64,000 nt of DNA from Chryseobacterium wanjuense (lineage in GTDB: Bacteria > Bacteroidota > Bacteroidia > Flavobacteriales > Weeksellaceae), in assembly GCF_900111495.1 (NCBI RefSeq), contig NZ_FOIU01000002.1:620001-684000 (forward strand), given 5' to 3'. A model generated the notes under the pieces. That model did not search any database. It saw only the letters and a list, made by a program, of their open reading frames with translations, and was not told the origin of the DNA. Position 1 is the stretch's first letter, and each line of letters starts with the position of its first letter. This document shows positions 60,274 through 64,000 of this stretch, piece after piece. The translations under genes and the position numbers were made by a program.

Positions 60274-60969
60274 ATGGAGTCTCCAAAGAAATTACAGGAT
60301 ATAAAAGTTGCTGTAGATGCAGTCATTTTCGGATATTTTGATAAAAAAGACCTTCAGATTCTTTTGATTAAGAGGAATATCGAACCTTTCAAAGGAGGGT
60401 GGGCACTTCCGGGAGGGCTTGTTCTGGATAATGAAAATCTCGATGATGCGGTAAGAAGGGAACTTCACGAAGAAGCCGGTATAAAACCCGATTTTTTGGA
60501 GCAACTTTACACTTTTGGGAATGTGGGTCGTGATCCTCGAAACAGAGTCGTTTCTATAGCTTATTTGGGCTTGGTAAATCCTTCCTATCATGAGCTGTTT
60601 GCAGATTCTGATGCGGAAGACGCACAGTGGTTCAGTGTCAATGATCTTCCAAAACTTGCTTTTGACCACCAGAATATTATTGATATTGCGTTAAAAAGAC
60701 TTCGTACCAAAATTCAGTATCAGCCGATCGGCTTCAATCTTCTCAATGAAGAATTTCCCTTTTCAGACCTTGAAAATCTGTACAAAACAATCATCGGACA
60801 GGAAATTGACCGCCGGAATTTTCGTAAAAAAATCATGAGTTATGGTCTTCTGAATGAGACGAACAATGTGAAAAAAGAAGGTAGCGGCAGACCCGGAAAA
60901 TTATTTACTTTCAATCAGGAAAAGTATAAAGAACTTGAACAGGAGGGATTTTATTTTGAGATTAAATAG
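60274..60969 (+). CDS. Nudix hydrolase with C-terminal winged helix (NrtR-like)
   Basis: This 231-residue protein has an N-terminal Nudix domain with an intact Nudix box (G48-x5-E54-x7-R62-E63-L-x-E66-E67-x-G69-I). A C-terminal winged-helix region follows (FPFSDLENLYKTIIGQEIDR, RNFRKKIMSYGLLNETNNVK, GRPGKLFTFN). This is the NrtR layout: an ADP-ribose-sensing Nudix domain fused to a DNA-binding domain, regulating NAD metabolism. An intact box means it may also hydrolyse nucleotide sugars. It lies 300 nt upstream of the ADP-ribose operon, suggesting it controls that operon (inference). Confidence 0.88.
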   Translation: MESPKKLQDIKVAVDAVIFGYFDKKDLQILLIKRNIEPFKGGWALPGGLVLDNENLDDAVRRELHEEAGIKPDFLEQLYTFGNVGRDPRNRVVSIAYLGLVNPSYHELFADSDAEDAQWFSVNDLPKLAFDHQNIIDIALKRLRTKIQYQPIGFNLLNEEFPFSDLENLYKTIIGQEIDRRNFRKKIMSYGLLNETNNVKKEGSGRPGKLFTFNQEKYKELEQEGFYFEIK

Positions 60970-61281
60970 TTAAACACAGATTTCACGGATTTTTACACGA
61001 ATTAACACATTTCATTCTGAACGGAATGAGGTGAAGTGAAGAATCTGCATATTCATAGATTTTTTTCTATATTATATTTCCATTTTAATTAAACAAAAAC
61101 GCCTTGCAATTATTTAAAATGGTGTCACTTGTGAAAACATTTGTGTCATTAGTATTTCAAAAAAAAAATAAAAATTTGCCACTGAAAATCAATTAATTAA
61201 AATTTTTAGTGTAAAATCAACGCAAATAAATTTGGAGAATAAAATTATAATCTTTTAAATTTGCGTAAAAATAACACAATC
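60970..61281. other. Intergenic gap of 312 bp with repeat-like phrases and one promoter
   Basis: Contains CACAGATTTCACGGATTTTTACACG (60976-61000) and TTTCATTCTGAACGGAATGAGGTGAAGTGAAGAATC (61009-61044), both like dispersed intergenic repeats. It ends with the operon promoter TAAATTTG (61256-61263) and a TTG at 61232-61234. Confidence 0.5.
61256..61263 (+). promoter_or_regulatory. -7 promoter element (TAAATTTG) of the ADP-ribose operon
   Basis: Perfect TAnnTTTG with a TTG 21 nt upstream. It overlaps the TTG at 61261, so translation must start downstream at ATG 61282. Confidence 0.65.
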
Positions 61282-61689
61282 ATGAAAAAAATTTATGTTT
61301 TTGGAAATGGAAATTTATCTTGGGAAAGTTTCAATGAGTTTTATATTGAACCATTAAAAAAAGTTAACCTTTCTGAATGTGAATTTATCATTGGAGATTT
61401 TAACGGAACAGATACTTTAATGATGGAATTTTTAAAGAATAAATCTGAAAATGTTACGATCATTCACATGGATGAAAAGGCAAGATATTTTGTAAATACT
61501 TTTAAAACAAAAGCACAAAACTGGAAAAGGATAGGAGGTTTTACTTCTGATTTGGAAAGAGACACTTTTGGAATTGTTAATTGTACACATTTTCTCGCGA
61601 TCGATTTTAATTCTGATGAAAAAAGAAAAAGTGGAACTTTAAAAAATATTGAAAATTGCCAGAACCTAAATAAAATTAAAATCGAATAA
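61282..61689 (+). CDS. SLOG-like Rossmannoid nucleotide-binding protein
   Basis: This 135-residue protein is read from ATG 61282; an upstream TTG lies inside the promoter. An N-terminal strand KKIYVFGNGNLS is followed by IIGDFNGTDTLMMEFLKN, a likely equivalent of the G-A/G-x-D phosphate loop of YspA-like SLOG proteins. Then VTIIHMDEKARYF and a terminal GTLKNIENC. Together these suggest a nucleotide (perhaps ADP-ribose or NAD-derivative) sensor or hydrolase. The call rests on motif resemblance. It heads the operon; the macro-domain gene starts 2 nt later. Confidence 0.6.
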   Translation: MKKIYVFGNGNLSWESFNEFYIEPLKKVNLSECEFIIGDFNGTDTLMMEFLKNKSENVTIIHMDEKARYFVNTFKTKAQNWKRIGGFTSDLERDTFGIVNCTHFLAIDFNSDEKRKSGTLKNIENCQNLNKIKIE

Positions 61690-61691
61690 CC

Positions 61692-62165
61692 ATGAATGCT
61701 ATAAAATATTTAAAAGGAGACGCAACAAATCCCAAGATTGAAGGAAATAAAATAATTATTCATATCTGCAATGATAGAGGAGGCTGGGGAAAAGGTTTTG
61801 TCATGGCAATATCTAAACGATGGAAAGAACCGGAAAATCAATATAGAAAATGGTTTAGTAGTGATGAAAATTTCAATCTTGGCGAAATTCAAATGGTTCA
61901 GGTTGAAAATGATATTTGGGTTTGTAATATGATTGGACAACATAAAATAATATCAAATTCAGAAGGAGTTCCCCCGATTCGATATGAAGCTGTTGAAAAG
62001 TGTCTGGAAAAACTAGTAAATAAAGCTTTAGATATAAATGCAAGTATTCATATGCCCAGGATTGGTTGTGGCTTAGCCGGAGGAAAATGGGAAGAAATAG
62101 AACCAATTATTGCAAGAACACTGCTGCAGGGCAATATGAAAGTATATGTTTATGATTTTAACTGA
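61692..62165 (+). CDS. Macro domain protein
   Basis: This 157-residue protein is a complete macro domain: GDATNPKIEGNKIIIHICND (ligand Asp/Asn at residues 10-13 and 27), GGWGKGFVMAISKRWKEPE (the substrate loop, residues 30-48), and HMPRIGCGLAGGKWEEIEPI near the C-terminus. The GGWGKGF signature is that of bacterial relatives of Poa1/SCO6735-type macro proteins, which bind and cleave ADP-ribose adducts. Together with the neighbouring ADP-ribosylglycohydrolase it points to removal or processing of ADP-ribose. Gap to the next gene is 5 nt. Confidence 0.92.
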   Translation: MNAIKYLKGDATNPKIEGNKIIIHICNDRGGWGKGFVMAISKRWKEPENQYRKWFSSDENFNLGEIQMVQVENDIWVCNMIGQHKIISNSEGVPPIRYEAVEKCLEKLVNKALDINASIHMPRIGCGLAGGKWEEIEPIIARTLLQGNMKVYVYDFN

Positions 62166-62170
62166 AAAAA

Positions 62171-62812
62171 ATGAAACTTAAATTAAAAAAGTATAAAGAA
62201 CAATTACAAAGCTGGCCGCAAAAAGGACATTACATCATGGCACAATATGATGATAAGAAAATAATTGTTTATCAATCTTATAGAAAAGAAATCGGGAACT
62301 TTGCCGTACAAAACCAATATTTTGGAGGAGCCTTCAGTCTGGAGAGAATGACTTGGATAAAACCAAATTTTCTTTGGATGATGTATCGAAATGGGTGGGG
62401 AACAAAAGAAGGTCAGGAATGTGTTGTGGCAATTCATCTAAAAATGGATGCATTTAAAGGGTATCTGGAAAACGCAGTGTATTCGTCTTATGATGAAACA
62501 TGTAAAATCTCAAAGGAAGAATGGCAAAATCAAATAAAGGAATCATCCGTGAGATTACAATGGGATCCGGATCATGATCCTTTTGGAAATAAATTGGAAA
62601 GAAGAGCAATCCAAATTGGATTGAGAAATGATTTCGTCAAATCTTTTGCTAAAGAAGATATAATTTTAATTGAAGATATTTCAGATTTTGTAAAAGAACA
62701 GCATCAGTTTGTCTTGAAAAATGATTTAGAGAGCTTATTCATTCCTGAAGAAAAACCATTATTGTTTAATGAGGAAAAATTAAATAAAAAACTAAAACTA
62801 AATGAAATCTGA
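62171..62812 (+). CDS. DUF4291 domain-containing protein
   Basis: This 213-residue soluble protein has the DUF4291 signature: SLERMTWIKPNFLWMMYRNG, WGTKEGQECVVAIHLKMDAF, and VRLQWDPDHDPFGNKLERRA followed by IQIGLRNDFV. I know of no experimentally established activity. Its regular place beside macro and ADP-ribosylglycohydrolase genes (as here) suggests an ADP-ribose-related enzyme. The conserved RMTWIK and W-x-x-R-GWG segments are candidate active-site parts. It overlaps the next gene by 11 nt. Confidence 0.85.
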   Translation: MKLKLKKYKEQLQSWPQKGHYIMAQYDDKKIIVYQSYRKEIGNFAVQNQYFGGAFSLERMTWIKPNFLWMMYRNGWGTKEGQECVVAIHLKMDAFKGYLENAVYSSYDETCKISKEEWQNQIKESSVRLQWDPDHDPFGNKLERRAIQIGLRNDFVKSFAKEDIILIEDISDFVKEQHQFVLKNDLESLFIPEEKPLLFNEEKLNKKLKLNEI

Positions 62813-63716
62813 TAAACAGTTTTTAGCTTCAGAATCCCTCAACGGAATTGCCATTGGTGATGCTTTTGGAGAAAGCTTTTTTGGGGAAGAAGGTTTAATT
62901 AACTCATACATACATCAAAGAATTCTTCCTGAAAAGTTCATTGATTTTACAGATGATACAATTATGGCAATTGCTGTTTTTAAATCTTTGGAAAAATTGG
63001 GAGAAATCAATCAGGATTTTTTATCTGAAGAGTTTACAAAAAACTATTATTTAGATATTAATAGAGGTTATGGACCTTCGATGCATCAGTATTTCAGAGC
63101 TGTAAAAGGCGGAGAAAACTGGAAAAAAGTTTCGTATTCAAAATTTGAAGGGCAAGGTTCAATGGGAAATGGCGGAGCAATGAGAGCATCAGTCATTGGG
63201 GCATATTTTTATGATGATTTGGATAAGCTTAGACTTAATGCAGAGCTTTCCTGTGAAGTTACTCATGCTAATAAAGAAGCAATAGAAGGAACAAAAGCAA
63301 TTGCATTGGCAGCAGCTTTTGCTGTTCAGGAAAAATTAGGAATAAAACAATTGAATCAACAAGAATTTATCCAAAAAATTCAAAACGAATTGGATGATTC
63401 CGATATAAAAAGTAAGTTGAATAAATGTCTTTACTTAGACGGAAATCCAAGTATTGAATTATTGGTGAAAACGTTAGGAAACGGAACAAAAATGACTGCT
63501 CAAGATACAGTTCCTATTGTAATCTGGATGCTTTCTAGATACAGAAGCAATTTTGAAGAATGTATTTGGAATACCGTTTCGGCTTTGGGAGACAGAGATA
63601 CGACATGTGCAATGGCAGGAGGAATTAGTATTTTGTGTTGTGAAGAAAATACAGTTCCTGAATGGACAAAAAATGTAGAAAACTGGAAAAACAGTTCTTT
63701 TTACAATGAACTTTAA
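62802..63716 (+). CDS. ADP-ribosylglycohydrolase family protein
   Basis: This 304-residue protein has the dinuclear Mg site of ARH/DraG enzymes: GDAFGE (19-24), TDDT (50-53), GSMGNGGAMRASVIG (residues 119-133), and GDRDTTCAMAGGI (263-275). These enzymes remove ADP-ribose from proteins or hydrolyse related compounds. It is the fourth gene of the operon and overlaps DUF4291 by 11 nt, so production is coupled. The protein is complete; the TonB receptor gene begins 12 nt later. Confidence 0.93.
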   Translation: MKSDKQFLASESLNGIAIGDAFGESFFGEEGLINSYIHQRILPEKFIDFTDDTIMAIAVFKSLEKLGEINQDFLSEEFTKNYYLDINRGYGPSMHQYFRAVKGGENWKKVSYSKFEGQGSMGNGGAMRASVIGAYFYDDLDKLRLNAELSCEVTHANKEAIEGTKAIALAAAFAVQEKLGIKQLNQQEFIQKIQNELDDSDIKSKLNKCLYLDGNPSIELLVKTLGNGTKMTAQDTVPIVIWMLSRYRSNFEECIWNTVSALGDRDTTCAMAGGISILCCEENTVPEWTKNVENWKNSSFYNEL

Positions 63717-63728
63717 ACCTTTAAAACC

Positions 63729-64000
63729 ATGAAAAAAACAATACTTTTAGCAGCATTTATCTCATTTTCCAACGCTTTTTCACAGGAAAACGATTCGATC
63801 AGGGATATTCAGGAGGTGAAGATACAAAGCGAAGCGGGAAGATTGCAGGCGGTGAATTTTCATAATGTCGACCCGGCTAAAAGTAGTAAAAATGTAGGTC
63901 AGGAGCCCTCATTTTTGTTGTCGGAGCTGGTTCCATCGGTCACGGCATATTCGGATACGGGTGGAAACAATGGCTATTCTTACTACAGAATTCGTGGGAT
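63729..64000 (+). CDS. TonB-dependent receptor, N-terminal part (cut by window edge)
   Basis: The first 90 codons are visible: a signal peptide (KKTILLAAFISFSNAFSQ) and the start of a plug domain (IQEVKIQSEAGRLQAVNFHN, FLLSELVPSVTAYSDTGGNN, YSYYRIRG). It lacks the carboxypeptidase-regulatory extension seen in the receptor at 4581. The substrate is unknown. It begins 12 nt after the ADP-ribosylglycohydrolase stop, so it may be transcribed with the ADP-ribose operon, although a promoter inside the previous gene is possible. Confidence 0.85.
   Translation, partial: MKKTILLAAFISFSNAFSQENDSIRDIQEVKIQSEAGRLQAVNFHNVDPAKSSKNVGQEPSFLLSELVPSVTAYSDTGGNNGYSYYRIRG

Noticed and set aside
1-64000. CRISPR arrays, tRNA/rRNA genes, prophage or insertion sequences
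   Set aside because: No regularly spaced identical repeats, no cloverleaf-like segments and no transposase, integrase or phage structural genes were seen when reading both strands.

Overview
The window reads as chromosomal DNA of a low-GC member of the Bacteroidota, most likely Chryseobacterium or a close relative in the Flavobacteriia (Weeksellaceae). The support is: many promoters of the form TAnnTTTG; few Shine-Dalgarno-like leaders; a fused MurF-Alr enzyme; a SprE/PorW-type gliding/type IX secretion lipoprotein; TonB-dependent receptors with a carboxypeptidase-regulatory-like plug extension; a GH92 mannosidase; and 2TM-domain signalling proteins. I see no rRNA, tRNA, CRISPR array, prophage or insertion sequence.

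Layout, 1-16 kb. A LytS/LytTR two-component locus (1-3.7 kb, minus) contains four 2TM domains, one fused to the C-terminus of the histidine kinase. It is followed by a secreted helical-repeat protein, a TonB receptor, a Cu/Zn superoxide dismutase lipoprotein, a HigBA-like toxin-antitoxin pair and a tail-specific protease. At 11.1-15.3 kb lies a stress/detoxification-like cluster: a fifth 2TM protein, cupin, carboxymuconolactone-decarboxylase fold protein, alpha/beta hydrolase lipoprotein, double-ABM protein and DJ-1/PfpI protein. Two of its transcription units share an operator-like inverted repeat. surE follows.

16-28 kb. A three-gene unit encodes a radical SAM enzyme resembling archaeal MJ0619/Tes proteins, a small membrane protein, and an Lgt-fold protein that lacks key Lgt residues. 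Then come guaC, a DUF1835 protein, a DUF6056-like membrane protein, fabG, a WG-repeat protein, rsmI, an acidic repeat protein and tdk.

28-45.8 kb. A RelE-type toxin-antitoxin pair abuts murF-alr, followed by a patatin/beta-barrel protein, ybeY and mnmG. Two perfect parS-like sites flank mnmG. Between pgk and rpiB is a 555-bp AT-rich gap with a cluster of DnaA-box-like sequences. Together with the parS sites this makes a replication-origin region plausible. rnr, a LysE exporter, LD-carboxypeptidase, yraN, an SDR enzyme and tsaB follow.

45.8-64 kb. This part holds sprE, maf, kdsC and a DUF2520 protein; an ECF sigma factor operon with a partner that carries a 32-residue internal duplication; two tandem paralogues duplicated together with their promoter; a GH92 mannosidase; lepA; a DUF1579 lipoprotein; and an NrtR-like Nudix protein. 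The last block is a tight operon of a SLOG-like Rossmannoid protein, a macro domain, DUF4291 and an ADP-ribosylglycohydrolase, apparently a dedicated ADP-ribose/NAD-derivative module. The window ends inside a TonB receptor gene.

The strongest leads for something undescribed are the radical SAM/Lgt-like lipid unit (16.6-19.0 kb), the ADP-ribose operon (61.3-63.7 kb), the candidate oriC/parS region (33.5-38.7 kb) and the operator pair in the detoxification cluster. All function calls come from reading translated sequence and recalled family motifs; no database search was run.
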